Assembly: GCF_014805685.1 (NCBI RefSeq)
Contig: NC_060886.1
Span: 10,318,108-10,382,107, forward strand
Reading direction: 5' to 3'
Source: Silurus meridionalis
Taxonomy: Eukaryota > Chordata > Actinopteri > Siluriformes > Siluridae
Length of the DNA: 64,000 bases
Numbering within the stretch: the stretch's first letter is position 1; each line of letters begins with the position of its first letter. Positions 53,534 through 64,000 of this stretch are shown piece after piece. The notes beneath the pieces were generated by a model that ran no database searches, had not been told where the DNA came from, and saw only the letters and a program-made list of their open reading frames with translations. The translations under genes were made by a program, and so were the position numbers.

Positions 53534-53723
53534 TGGATTAACAGAAGAGGATGAGTGTTGAGGACAGACTGGTCTCAGTAATGTGCAGAGATTTTCGAGA
53601 GCAGGTGTGAGTGCCTCCATGTCGCACTGACCTCATGATAATGGATATGGAGCTGAAATAAAAGTTTCTAGCAATTTTCTGCTACACAACAATGATGGAA
53701 CTGAATCCAAACTATGAATTCAA

Positions 53724-53761
53724 ATGTGGATGGAATGGCAGGCCATTACAGGGCACCATGC

Positions 53762-53793
<32 letters not shown>

Positions 53794-53992
53794 CACTGAC
53801 AAACACTGGGAACTTTAGAGTCAACAATCTACCTATTGCCATGATTTGGAAGGTAAAAAGACTCTGGAGAACCCAGAGGAAACCTACACAGACACAAGGA
53901 GCGCATGCACAAAAACTCAAGCAACCAGAGCTAAGGATCGAAATGGGGAACCGTGCAGTTGCAATGCTACCAAGGGTTATGCTACCCAAATA
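53724..53992 (+). repeat. Fish interspersed repeat with internal (CA)n
   Basis: GGCCATTACAGGGCACCATG, then (CA)13 at 53762-53789, then AGAACCCAGAGGAAACCTAC, ACAGACACAAGGAGCGCATG and AAGGATCGAAATGGGGAACC. Both halves of the family seen in part at 12265 are present. Confidence 0.72.
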
Positions 53993-54249
53993 TATACGCA
54001 ACAATAGCATAAAAGTCTTACTAGACATAAACATACACTTATTTTCCTTCGCAGTATGGCTAACTGCTCACTGACTACACACTGAACCTTAAACATGATT
54101 ACAGCTGTGCTCTATCAGTCCTGTCAGCACATTCAGGAAATGTTGGTGGGCTGACCTGAGTCATGTATTACAGGAGAAAGCAGAAATAAATTGCATCAAA
54201 AATAAAAACCAGAGACTAGAACTGCGAAGTGGTGTGTAATAGTGAAATA

Positions 54250-54756
54250 CACCAATTACGAAAACATTCTAACATTTTGACTGGTGAAGTGAATAACACT
54301 GATTATCTCTTCATCATGGCACCTTTTAGTGAGTAGTATATATTAGGCAGCAAGTGAACATTTTGTCCTCAAAATTGACGTGAAAAATTGAAGCAGGAAA
54401 AATGGGAAAGCATAAGGATTTGAGTGAGTTTGAAAAGGGCCAAATTGTGATGTCTAGACGACTGGGTCAGAGCATCTCCAAAACAACTCTTGTGAGATGT
54501 TCCTGTTCTGCAGTGGTCAGCATCTATCAAAAATGCTCCAAGGCAGGAACAGTGGTGAACCGGCGACAGGGTCATGGGCCAAAGCTAATTGATTCACATG
54601 GGAAGCAAAGGCTGGATCCAACAGACGAGCTCCTGTAGCTCAAAATGCTGAAAAAGTTAATGCTGTTAATGCTCGATGGGTCAGAACTGTTTTGGCAGCA
54701 AAAAGGGGACCAACACAATATTAGACAGGTGGTCATAATGTTATGCCTGATTGGTG
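54250..54756 (+). mobile_element. 507-bp deleted Tc1-like element
   Basis: The left end TACACCAATTA and the right end TGATTGGTG are imperfect inverses. The left TA is at 54248-54249, and the right TA has decayed to TT. From ATG at 54402 it keeps the transposase N-terminus, [20 protein letters not shown] and the helix-turn-helix with RRQGHGPK. It then jumps to the 3' end (CAGAACTGTTTTGGCAGCAA). The catalytic domain is absent. Confidence 0.85.
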
Positions 54757-54849
54757 TTTCTGAGCTGAAAATTAAACACAATGTAAATCCTCATTAATTT
54801 ATATTATCTCTATTAAAACAGCTGTATTTTGGAATTGTGCTCAATTTAA

Positions 54850-55160
54850 TATCAAAGAGCGCTATAAAAGTATGTTTTATAAAAGTTTAAAGAAAGGTTT
54901 TACAAATAGACATTGCTTCAAAGCTGCTTTACAAAGAAATAAAAAAAAATAAAACGGTAATAACATAATGTATAAGTTTGTTCCTTGTATTTGTAAGTTT
55001 GTCCCTAATGATCAAGCCAGTGTTAAATGGTGTGGGGAAGAAACCTTTATAAGACCCAGATTTAAAATCTATTCTCATCTGGGTTGCACCGAATGACTAT
55101 TCATTACAGTAAATCATTGTGAAGGTGTGCAGTGATAGGTGATTAAATGCAATATCTGTA
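54850..55160 (+). repeat. Fish repeat, decayed copy (partner of 56961-57195)
   Basis: ACATTGCTTCAAAGCTGCTT, TAAGTTTGTCCCTAATGATC and GGGGAAGAAACCTTTATAAG match the family TTTGTATAGCACTTTTAACA...ACATTGTCTCAAAGCAGCTT. Confidence 0.65.
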
Positions 55161-56680
55161 GTCCTGAGCCACTGCTATTTCCATTAAAATATATTTCAAT
55201 CCAATACAAATGGCTGAGTTCACTGGCTGCACTAAAACTTACCTTATATACTCACACAAAGAATACAAATATATCAGCATTGTTGAGTTTATGATTATAT
55301 AGGAAATGACAACTTCTATGTGTTTTAGTTCTTGGATAACATTGTTTTTTTTAGTATAACCACAAGATGGTGCTCCTTCTCTAGAATTACAAGCTTCTAA
55401 TCATTTTCAAGTCTGTATGGAAATTTTGAGAGGATTACTATCAAGATTACTCCACTAATATGATGAAAGACATCTGTGAAACTGAATGAAACTGTTTTCT
55501 AAAAATAATTAGCCTTGTTGTGTTAAGATTTAGATTCTACTCAAGCCGCTGGATGTCCTTCCGCAGGACCCTGGGGTGTGGCTACAGAATTACATTGTTT
55601 TCCTGTTAGTAGATTAGATGTGTTTTTGAGATTTGACTTTACAGAAACTTGCAAATACATACCATGTCGTCTTGAGGGTATGGAAGTAAGTATGCTGAAA
55701 ACCCCTTAATTGTCCAGCCTGAAAAATATAAGCAAAATAAGATTAGCAAATGGCTCATATCCACAAAAAACAACAGGAAACGTGACACAAAGATGTTTTG
55801 GAAGGATGAATTTGGAAACAAAGTAGAGGTGGAAACAACACTCTTATCAGCATTTCTCAATCTGACATGTGTGCAGCAGATCTTTAATAACCATTCATGA
55901 ACTGAGCCATAAAATCCCTTTTTACATGGAATGCTTGCCTGTGGCAGGTCATGGCGATTTTTATTTGTTCTGTGCCATGCAGAACCCAGCAGGTGGCCAT
56001 TGTTTGTGACTGTCTGGTTGACAGGTGGAACAGAAACAAGTTTTTCCATCAACTCAATGTTTTCCTCCTTTTCCTTCCACACTGGCCCACTCTGGGCCTG
56101 ACTCACCCACAAGAATGTATTAATAGATTCATACCATCTTGCTGGGAGGTGGGTTGAGGGTAAACTATGACTTTTTGCTCATAATCCACATTTCCCTCTA
56201 TACTGAGGCCTCTTTCCTTCCTTTTCTCCTGTTGGGTTTGTTATTGCTTAAGTCTCAAGTAGGCATGGCTTCAATACTACAACAATATAACCTTTGATAA
56301 AGAAAAACTAAGCAGTCATGGTTACTAAAAATATAAAAACTACTTCTTCATACTATTTGCAAATAAAAATGTCAAATCCTGTTAGTTTTTTGTACTTTGT
56401 GCTGTTTGTACCTAAACAAATATGTTACCTATGTAAGTTGTAACTGTGTAAGATAAGGGGGAGGGGTTGGCTGGTATAGGGGGTCATCCTTGATGACCCA
56501 TATGTTGTTTTAAGCATCAGCCTGGAAATGGCCCCATAGCCTCATGATGAACTTTGAACAACGAGCACAAACATTCTAGCAACTCACACAAACTCACCCA
56601 AAAACACAAGGATATATGAGAGTTACTAAACACCAGTTTCTTTATCACTAATGTCTAGAAATAAGAATGTCATAAAATAC
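55161..56680. other. Intergenic stretch; one unexplained open frame
   Basis: No repeat recognised. A 157-codon frame runs on the minus strand at 55639-56112, with a hydrophobic stretch near its C-terminal third (FVSRFLLFFVDMSHLLILFC). It has no recognisable domain, and chance could give it, so it is not called as a gene. Confidence 0.5.
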
Positions 56681-56681
<1 letters not shown>

Positions 56682-56727
<46 letters not shown>

Positions 56728-56731
56728 GGGT

Positions 56732-56788
<57 letters not shown>

Positions 56789-56811
56789 GGAAAGAGAGAT
56801 AGAGCGAGGGG
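56682..56811. repeat. (AG)n microsatellite, imperfect
   Basis: About 130 bp of AG units with GCGAG, GTGACAG and AGGGAAAG interruptions. The Ser-Leu and Glu-Arg frames over it are products of the repeat. Confidence 0.97.
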
Positions 56812-56960
56812 AGGGGACACAATTTTGATAATGTACTACAAAATACACATGTGCTTCTAAAACCTTGGATATAAATACTAATGATGGCACCTTTTTTGCC
56901 TGCTGTAATGACCTCCATGCTTTTAGGCAAGTTTCCCTTCCATTTTGGATGCAAAGATTT

Positions 56961-57195
56961 AAATTCAATTCAGTTAATTTTTATTTGTATAGCACTTTTA
57001 ACAATGGACATTGTCTCAAAGCAGCTTTACACAGATAATGTGGAAATAAAGAATTCATAAGATTATTCTTTATAAGTGTAAGTTTGTCCCTAATGAGCAA
57101 GTTGGTAGGGACTGTGGCAAGAAAAAAGTTCCAGAGATGACAAAAGGAAGAAATCTTGAGAGGAACCAGACTCAAGAGGGAACCCATTGAAATAA
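56961..57195 (+). repeat. Fish repeat (TTTGTATAGCAC family)
   Basis: TTTTTATTTGTATAGCACTT, TGTCTCAAAGCAGCTTTACA, TCTTGAGAGGAACCAGACTC and AAGAGGGAACCCAT form one of the most common interspersed repeats of teleosts. This copy is well preserved. Confidence 0.82.
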
Positions 57196-57289
57196 CAAAT
57201 GGATTTGTGCTAATTCAGTCACAAGTGTATTAGAAAGATTGGGTACTGATATTAAGAATGGAGGCCTGTAGTTTCATAAGTGTTTAAAT

Positions 57290-57450
57290 AAACACCAAAG
57301 GTGTTCATAGGGGCTAAAGTCAGTCAGGGCTTTGTGCCAGAGGGCAGTGATAGCAAAATGCTACATCATACAAAGACATTTTAGACACTTGTGCTCTTCC
57401 AAATTAGAGCGATGGTCGGGTGTCAACAAACATTTGGCCATATAATGCGT
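57290..57450 (-). repeat. Tc1-like remnant
   Basis: AAAGGTGTTCATAGGGGCTA, CAGGGCTTTGTGCCAGAGG and CAACAAACATTTGGCCATAT match the interior and terminal repeat of a common fish Tc1-like family, joined by deletion. Confidence 0.6.
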
Positions 57451-57939
57451 TTAAGAACATTACACTGAATTAGTTATTGTATAAGTTGCATAAACTTGTT
57501 GTTTTTTACTTAAATACATTCCATTCAATACAGGGTTATGACTAATAGACTTTTTAATACCATTGATATGCTGACACAGCTATGAAAACTAACAGAGCAC
57601 TGCATCACAGACAGGTATCCCTTGCAGTGAGAATGAATAACATTACTATAACAAGAAACCCAATTAACACAATTCCCCTTTTACTGCAGCCACAGCTGCA
57701 CAACCTGCATAGTTAATCTCTAGCAAAAGAATCAATTTTAACCCTATCAATAAAATACAGTCTTATTGGGTTTTTTAATGCATTTTTGTAGCACAATATT
57801 TAAGTTCTCCAACCATTAAAACTCCAGTGAATACGTTTTTCCTGGCAAATTTGTGGAGACTCTACAGGAAAGCAAACACCAGTATGAACTAACTCTTGGA
57901 AAAGCTTAACAATTGTTTTGAACTGTTTGAGCCTTGCGA

Positions 57940-58436
57940 TCTCTTGAAGATTCCATTTTGAAAATGGTCTTGTAAGTATGTCTGTAAAAAAATCAATTTC
58001 TTCTCCTCTGTCAGCAAATGTGAAATGAAAAAACAACTGTTAAGTCCACACTAATATATTTGACCTTGTGCAGGTTGCGCTCTTTGACCATTCAATCAAA
58101 GGATGTGAAAATGCCCAAGTTATTGTACAGCTGCTAGATGGCTGCAAAATCTGTGAAATCTGATGGTTAAAGTAACAGCTTCACTGTCATTTATTTTAAG
58201 ATACAGGTGCCTGACAGTGCCAACACCTGATGATTGAAATAGGATTGGACTGAAACTCCAACATAAACATACACTCCTGGAAGCAGTGTAACCGAGAGAA
58301 AAGCTATGAAATGAAATGAAAAGAATAGACTATTTGGAATAATTTAATACATGTTCGTGTATATAATATATCAAAACGTAAGTCAGTGATTCTGATGAGT
58401 CTGCTGAGTGTTTGGACCAGCAGAGAAGGACCCTGA
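57940..58436 (-). mobile_element. hAT-like element, copy 4 (diverged, fused to copy 3)
   Basis: Reading on the minus strand from 58436, the order GGGTCCTTCTCTGCTGGTCC, CATTTCATAGCTTTTCTCTC, TTACTTTAACCATCAGATTT and CCTTTGATTGAATGGTCAAA follows the 5' half of copies 1 and 2. Near 57990-58010 it encodes RGEEIDFFTDIL, the counterpart of the decayed EIDLVSDIL-type sequence in the other copies. Its 5' terminal repeat is missing at the junction with copy 3. Its downstream edge is not clear. Confidence 0.62.
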
Positions 58437-59194
58437 TGCATTTGGTACTTGGGCCTTCAGTGAGGACTTACCCGACTGAATCCACCTCTTAATAACACCA
58501 CCATCACGTCACAATTATACCATACCATCAATACTATTCAAAAGCGCAATAAAACAACGCGTGGCATTACAGATAGGCATTTCGCATATGGAGGGTGAAT
58601 ACCATTTTACTAAAGCATGGTCCAAACCTCTAAATACAACCGCAACTGTGCCACCTACATCATCTGGAGCAGTTCAAAATCAATACTTGTTTAATAACAT
58701 GGCAAAAACCTAAAAAAATAATAATTAAATACAACCTACACACCAGAGATGCAGACTTATAATGCATACTCACATAATTTGCACCGCTCCTCAGAGGCTG
58801 TAGGCCAGTGGTACCGCTCATATTCACTGGTCTGGAGGTGGAGAACAAACCCTTTCCTGGGCTGAAAAAAGCTAACTAGCTTCGGTGTTGGCCGACCTTT
58901 CCTCACGATGTCTAGCTTCGAAACAGACCCATTGATAATATAGTTTAATGTACATGGGCCAGCACTACTGATTGTGAAGGCCCTGGGCAGATTAGATTGA
59001 CATGGCAGCACATAGAAGCTGAAATCTTATTGGACAAAAATCTAACATCTACATACACGTACTGGAAGCAGTGCAGCCAAGAGAAACACTACGAAATAAA
59101 GAGAATAAACTGTTGTGAATAAATTAATACAATTTCATTAAACAAATATTAGAATTTAGGTTGTAAATGTAGGTCAAGCGCGTCTGATAGTGTT
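58437..59194 (-). mobile_element. hAT-like element, copy 3 (both ends lost)
   Basis: This is the reverse complement of copies 1 and 2, from ACCAAATGCA at 58437 to TAAACACTATCAGA at about 59194. Both CAGTGG ends are missing. Its transposase relic, around 58790-58920, contains LDIVRKGRPTPKL and LQTSEYERYHW. Confidence 0.78.
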
Positions 59195-59227
59195 TAATAT
59201 GATATAATATGATCATTAGTTTAGTTA

Positions 59228-59312
59228 TGCGCCTTACATGGTCCATGGAAAAAAAATAGTCTTTCGTGACACTGGTCCGTGGTGCAAAAATATAAGGTTA
59301 GGGACCGCCGGA
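59228..59312 (-). repeat. hAT (Charlie-like) terminus next to the rftn2 promoter
   Basis: Read on the minus strand, GCGGTCCCTAACCTTATATT, TTTGCACCACGGACCAGTG and CATGGACCATGTAAGGCGCA match the end of common hAT elements (CAGTGGTCCCCAACC...GCACCACGGACC). Only the terminus remains. Confidence 0.65.
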
Positions 59313-59729
59313 CAAAGGGTTTTGGACCATCATTACGCATGCGCATTTAGACAGCTCTCACCCCCGTCTTGTTCCCCGCCCTCTCATTTAGTTCCCTCCT
59401 CTGTCCAGCCACGAGTTTGGGGTTTTTGTTTTAACTGCCAGAGCGCTTTAGGTATGGAAGCCATTTCTTCCCCAAGCTCTGGAGCTCAAGTGAACAGCCT
59501 AATTAAATAACGGAGTGCAGCTTGATATAACTGATCTACACAACTCTACCTCTCCTCACACTTTTCACCGGTTTACCTTTCTTTTCTGGAGCATTTTTTA
59601 AACCGTCTCCTTTTTTCACGGAGTCGAGAATGGAGAATTAGGCTCGTGCGCGCTCTTTTGCGCGTGCTCAGGAGTCGGTTCGGCTTTCCAGGTTCGGGTT
59701 CTGTAGTGCGCGCCGGAGACGCCGCCGCG
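59313..59729 (+). promoter_or_regulatory. rftn2: Probable rftn2 promoter and 5' UTR
   Basis: ATTACGCATGCGCATTT (about 59332-59348) carries a one-mismatch NRF1-type site when read on the other strand. CCCCGCCCTC follows near 59374. GC content and CpG rise from 59600 toward the start codon. A minimal upstream frame, ATG GAG AAT TAG, lies at 59630-59641, about 90 bp before the main ATG. No TATA box is clear, and the transcription start is not fixed. Confidence 0.55.
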
Positions 59730-59868
59730 ATGGGATGTGGACTGCGGAAACTCGAGGAGCCCGAAGATAGCAGTCCGGGCAAAATTTACTCCACCCTGAG
59801 AAGACCGCATGTGGAGACCAAAACCGACACCGTGTACGAGTACGTGCTGCTGGACTTCAGTCTAGAAG
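59730..59868 (+). CDS. rftn2: rftn2 exon 1: raftlin-2 N-terminus (partial gene)
   Basis: The exon begins GCCGCCGCGATGG, a strong start context. It encodes MGCGLRKLEEPEDSSPG, then KIYSTLRRPHVETK and YEYVLLDFSLE. The donor is GAAG-GTATAG, leaving phase 1. This matches RFTN2 more closely than RFTN1 (GLRKLE..DSSPGK, VLLDF). Gly2 and Cys3 are the expected N-myristoylation and palmitoylation sites that place raftlins in membrane rafts. Raftlins act in raft organisation and receptor signalling or uptake. An in-frame open stretch continues upstream without an ATG. Starting there would hide the Gly2 lipid site, so 59730 is preferred. Exon 2 is not in the window. The gene runs away from plcl1, head to head. 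Confidence 0.93.
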
Positions 59869-60370
59869 GTATAGAAGTTTGGCTCGTGACTTCTGATTCA
59901 TGGTTCTATGACTTAACGTGTGTAATGAAATCTGTTCAGATGTGTACTTCTTCCAGTCCTAGAGACCCCACTGAAATTCTCCAACGTGGGCACGTGTATA
60001 AATGTGTCATTTTGGTATCATGAAGTTGATAGAGTTTCACATTTCTTATAGCAACATTAACAGGGTCGAGAATTGGGTCAGGAGGACATTCATCATTCAC
60101 ATTCCCTTGGTGATTTTTACATGAAAACTTCATTGTTGAAAATTCCTGTTAACGTTCCTCTATTGTAGATCCTGTACACACTTCTTAGGTTTGCTATTGT
60201 TTTTGTTGTTGTTCCACTAAACCCATACACACTTGATGTATCATATGGAAACATCTATTTGAAAAGTCTATGTCGAACACTCCACATTGTAAGACTTTGT
60301 TTTGCCCCCAGTCTACGCTCTGCGTCTACTTTAATGGAATCTCAGGAGCTTCTGTGAACGTTCACATGGA

Positions 60371-60530
60371 ACATTAGAATCAGAATCAGGTTTATTGGTC
60401 AAGTGTGTTGAGACACACAAGGAATTTTGTTCCAGTTGTTAGTTACTCTCAAAGTACAGACATAAATAAAACCTATACATTCAGCTTGGACTATACAAGA
60501 CAAAAACAGACATCAGAATGAAGAACAAAT
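60371..60530 (+). repeat. Fish interspersed repeat (AGAATCAGAATCAG family)
   Basis: TTAGAATCAGAATCAGGTTT, GGTCAAGTGTGTTGAGACAC and ACACAAGGAATTTTGTTCC are widespread in teleosts. The repeat leads into the Tc1-like block that follows. Confidence 0.7.
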
Positions 60531-61560
60531 GCGATCTCTGTGGCTCTGTTATGGTTGTTGGTGCCAGAAGTGCTGGCTTGAGTATTTTCAAAACTGCTGA
60601 GCTGTGTCTTGTGTGGGATTTTTCACACACTTTGTGAGTGTGTTAAACAAAAAATGGTGTAACAAAAAAACGTGATTGGAGGTCAGAGGAGAATTTCCAG
60701 ATCTTCACTTACAGGAAATCACTAGTAAGTTGAATAGCACTCTTTACAACCGTGTTGAGCAGAAAAGCATCCCACAACGCGCATCAAACCTTGAAGTGGA
60801 TGGACACACACCCACAAAAAAATGGATGGGATGCCAGGTAATTTTTCTTTCTTTGCTTCAGCTGTTTAGATGCGTGTGCTTATGATATCTTTAGATTCTC
60901 AGTCTGCTGCTGTACTTCAATTTTTGTTGTTTTGTGCATGCTGAGATGCTTTTCTCCTCATAATGGTTTTAAAGACTGATTATTCTGATCCTGTTCTCTC
61001 ATCAAGGAGAAGTTTACACCCACAGAACTGTCACTTACTCGCTGTTTTTGTTTTTTTGCATCATACTGTGTAAACTTCAGTGTGTCAGTTTGTGCAATTT
61101 CCTCGAATTCCAGTATGATGGGGTTTTTTTGTTTTGTTATTGTTTTTGTAGCCCATCCACCTCAATGGTCGATGTACAATCTGAGATGCTTTTCTACTCG
61201 CCACATTTGTAAAGAGTCATATTTGAGTTATGATAAACTTCCTGGCAGCTCTGAACATTCTGGTCATTCTCCTCTGATCCCTCTCATCCACAAGCTGTTT
61301 CATCCTACACACAGGATGTTTTTGTTGTTTTGCATCATTCTGTGTAAATTGCTGTGAATTTCCATGTGTGAAAATTTCAACAGTTTCTGCTCACCCAGCC
61401 CATCTGGTACTAACAACCATGCCACGGTTAAGGTCACAGAGGTCATGTATAATTGATGTGAGCTGTTCCTGAAGTTCTTGACCTTTTGTCTGTATGTTTA
61501 TATGCATTTTGCTTCTGCCATATGATTGGATTACTAAATAACTGTATGGTGAGTGAATAA
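60520..61560. mobile_element. Rearranged Tc1-like cluster with one forward and two reverse 5' halves
   Basis: 60525-60810 reads forward: GCGATCTCTGTGGCTCTGTT, GTTGTTGGTGCCAGAAGTGC, TTTACAACCGTGTTGAGCAG. 60930-61090 reads in reverse: CTGAGATGCTTTTCTCCTCA to CATCATACTGTGTAAACTTC. 61150-61560 is a second, longer reverse copy: CATCCACCTCAATGG, CTGAGATGCTTTTCTACTCG, CATTCTGTGTAAATTGC, ACAACCATGCCACGGTTAAG. It is the same family as 6626-7515. The 3' half of the element, with the catalytic Glu, is missing from all three. Confidence 0.68.
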
Positions 61561-64000
61561 GGTGAACTTTGGGCCATCACTTCACCATTATGGTTGATGT
61601 CTATCAGTTGTTCAATTTTCTTATTAGTTGCTATAAGCAGTTAGTGATTGTCATCTCTCAATTTCAACTCCTTCCACCAAAGACATGCACACAAACAGTG
61701 CAGTGTTTAAGCAAAGATAGTAGAGGAGATCATCATTTGTTCAAGCAGTATACCAGATTGACCAAACTTAATGCAATTGAATTTGCAATTGCTTCACTGG
61801 ATTTATGATAACTTTACTAGGTAACGTTGCATAAGTTACTTATGATCTGCCAAACAATTACCTGTAAACCCAACATTTTAAAAAAGTAGCCAGCGATTAT
61901 AATCTTCAAACTAGGAATTTTGAGTTTTTCTCTATTTATAGCCTGCGTTTTTCTGGAATGTCTGTAGAGTTTCATAAAGGTTACTACTGGACCATGATTA
62001 CTTCTTGTTATAAAGCAGAAGATAAACACAAATTTCTCAGAGTGAAAATGTGAGATTGTCCTCTGAAAACATTTCTTGAAATCTACTAGATTGCTAAAAC
62101 GAAATCAGACTGAAGAGGTATTCATTGAACCGAATGTCCTAAAGCTGAAATTCAACCCCATATTTTGTAGTGTAGAGTGTTTGAGAATCCTAGTGTTTGC
62201 GATCCCTTGATTGATTGATTGGAGAAAATCCATTCAGATACCACTCCTCATTCCAAAACCACATCTGAAGCGCACTTGATATCCTGAACAAGTCTGTTTC
62301 TTCCGAAAGTAAATTTTAGAGAGAATAAACAAAATTGCACATGACTAAGGTTCTACAAGGAAGAAATGGCATCGTGCTCTTTTATTATTCAGCTAAAAGT
62401 ATTTATTAATATTTGATTTTTGGTCTCTTCCTGTTTGCTTGTGAAGATGTAAATAGGCAGGATTGGCTGAGGATGAAGTCGATTGATGATTTGCTGCAAA
62501 TGAGTGCTAAGCATTACTTCGAATGTATTTGAGAACCTGTGGAATGCAAGAGGATTTCTCAGATCTGCCTAACATCTACTTTGAATATCCCTGTGAAATC
62601 AGGCGGCTCTTTGAATGATTTAGTTTGGATAAACAACAGCCAGAGCTCGCTGTGGCATCAATCTTGTATTTATTTGTGGTTTTAATGCTGCCTGATGTTT
62701 GAAAGCTATTATCCACAATTGCAGGAATCTTCAACTTTTGGGCTGCCTTCACTGCTACCTTAGACATCAGAGCCATCTGTTTAGAAACATAGCTGCCTCC
62801 AAATAAGTGAGGGGATTAGCACTGCATTCATGCGTTTCGAGAACGTTTATATTGACATTGCAGCAGATCCCAGACTATCCAGTCTCCTTTCTCTGGACAA
62901 GTTTAACCATTCAGCCAAAAGTGGCTAAAGATATTTCATAAACCTCATGATAAATGCCAAAGTTGAAACTGCTTGTAGAAGTTTGTAGATTATATGTTGT
63001 ATATGGTATTTTTAGCCTTGGGCGGTTGAGCATATGGTGATGAACCAGCATGGGCCCAAACAAATCAGAACTTATTGTGCAGCTGTAAATCATTCTCAAA
63101 TGTTTTTTTTTCTCCTCTGTCCTCAAAAGTCAGTGTATAATTTTAGCAGTGTTTTCGTTAACACTCGTTTACATTTAATTGTTCTAACTGAACTTTTCCA
63201 GTATAGACCCCCAGTGTCTTTCAGTCAGTTTAATAGTATGTAGCAAATTGAGGAAAATGATAAACAGTACTTCATCTAACATCTAAAAATTTAACTGACT
63301 CGTGTGTCAAATTACTTTTAGGTACATTCAGTCGTCAGTTTTCCAGAAGCCCTTGCCTGTGGAACGCCAGATGTTGTGGTGTAATGGAGCTAACAGACAG
63401 ATTCAAACTGACTGGCCTTAATCGTCTACTCGGTTATGCTGAGCAGCTGCAGCTTTGAGGATTAAGCAAACTCTGTTTGGATCAGAACTGTAGGCATGTT
63501 TGGTTTCCAATTTGATGTGATTCCAAATTTGGTCATTTGTCAATTCATACTCACTAACATGCTCTCAAACGTTCAGATCTCACACAACTACTACGATCTT
63601 GAGAGGATAATATATGCTTACACCAACATCTTTTTAATCTGCTGTTATGATAGGTCATGAGTATTCTGGAAAAAATACTGTCTGACCTTTTCTACATGCA
63701 CAAGCTCACTAATGGGAATGATTGGCTAGTGTTGCTCTGATTGTTCTGAGGGAGGTCCACCACCAGTGATTCAAATGATAGCGTCAACATTTTTTTTTCT
63801 GTTGTGCCACTATGGAGCCCAGAATGGTGACTTTCTTTGTTATCAAAAGAACCTAGAACTGATGGAAGTAAGTTGGGGTTTGACATAATCTAATGATGAA
63901 AGCTAACATTGAGATTGGAATTCAGTTAATGGCTACCAACATGATTCCATTACCCAAGTCAAAGACTGTGAAATCGATGTGAAGATAAACTGCCATTCAG

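Larger units (their letters stand above)
59869..64000 (+). other. rftn2: rftn2 intron 1 (continues past right edge)
   Basis: The donor is at 59869 (GTATAG). No sequence resembling raftlin exon 2 was found before the window ends. Repeats fill 60371-61560. The sequence from 61561 to 64000 is AT-rich with no recognised element. Confidence 0.8.

Noticed and set aside
56626..56968. Ser-Leu and Glu-Arg frames
   Set aside because: They are translations of the (AG)n tract.
59646..59729. N-terminal extension of raftlin-2 from an upstream non-ATG codon
   Set aside because: There is no ATG, and it would bury the MGC lipid-attachment start that defines the family.
62576..62776. 66-codon minus-strand frame in rftn2 intron 1 (MALMSKVAVKAAQKLKIP)
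   Set aside because: Short, without a recognised domain or splice context; not distinguishable from chance.

Overview
The window is vertebrate nuclear DNA, almost certainly from a teleost fish and most likely an otophysan such as a catfish (the order is inferred, not shown). It is AT-rich and full of (CA)n and (AT)n microsatellites. It is crowded with decayed Tc1-like, hAT-like and Tigger-like DNA transposons and short fish-type interspersed repeats. The real coding sequence is split into small exons with canonical splice sites.

Two protein-coding genes are supported, arranged head to head. On the minus strand is the 5' part of plcl1 (phospholipase C-like 1, PRIP-1, a catalytically inactive PLC relative). 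Its first coding exon is at 47852-48019 and the second at 2465-3088. A third begins at 206 and runs off the left edge. Intron 1 is about 44.8 kb and fills most of the window. Intron 2 is about 2.3 kb. On the plus strand, exon 1 of rftn2 (raftlin-2) lies at 59730-59868, and its first intron runs off the right edge. About 11.7 kb separates the two start codons.

Layout: 1-206 plcl1 exon 3; 207-2464 intron 2, carrying a hAT-derived element with an imperfect 8-bp target duplication; 2465-3088 exon 2 (PH domain and start of the EF-hand region); 3089-47851 intron 1 with a second copy of that hAT family, a Tc1 inverted-arm composite, a Tigger-like miniature, a 1.6 kb Tc1 element with a broken transposase, LINE and SINE-like fragments and microsatellites; 47852-48950 GC-rich exon 1 and probable promoter; 48950-59300 a repeat-filled intergenic region, including two fused hAT copies; 59313-59868 rftn2 promoter-like sequence and exon 1; 59869-64000 rftn2 intron 1.

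The pairing is meaningful. From memory, human PLCL1 and RFTN2 are divergent neighbours at 2q33 with BOLL (DAZ family) between them, and their paralogues PLCL2 and RFTN1 flank DAZL at 3p24. This fish keeps the outer pair, but I see no boll or mars2 coding sequence between them. I found no new multi-gene system. The observations most worth following up are the extra intron in plcl1, the missing boll gene, the fused hAT dimer without its terminal repeats, an exon-like block in intron 1 that would add a stop codon, and two unexplained diverged repeats.
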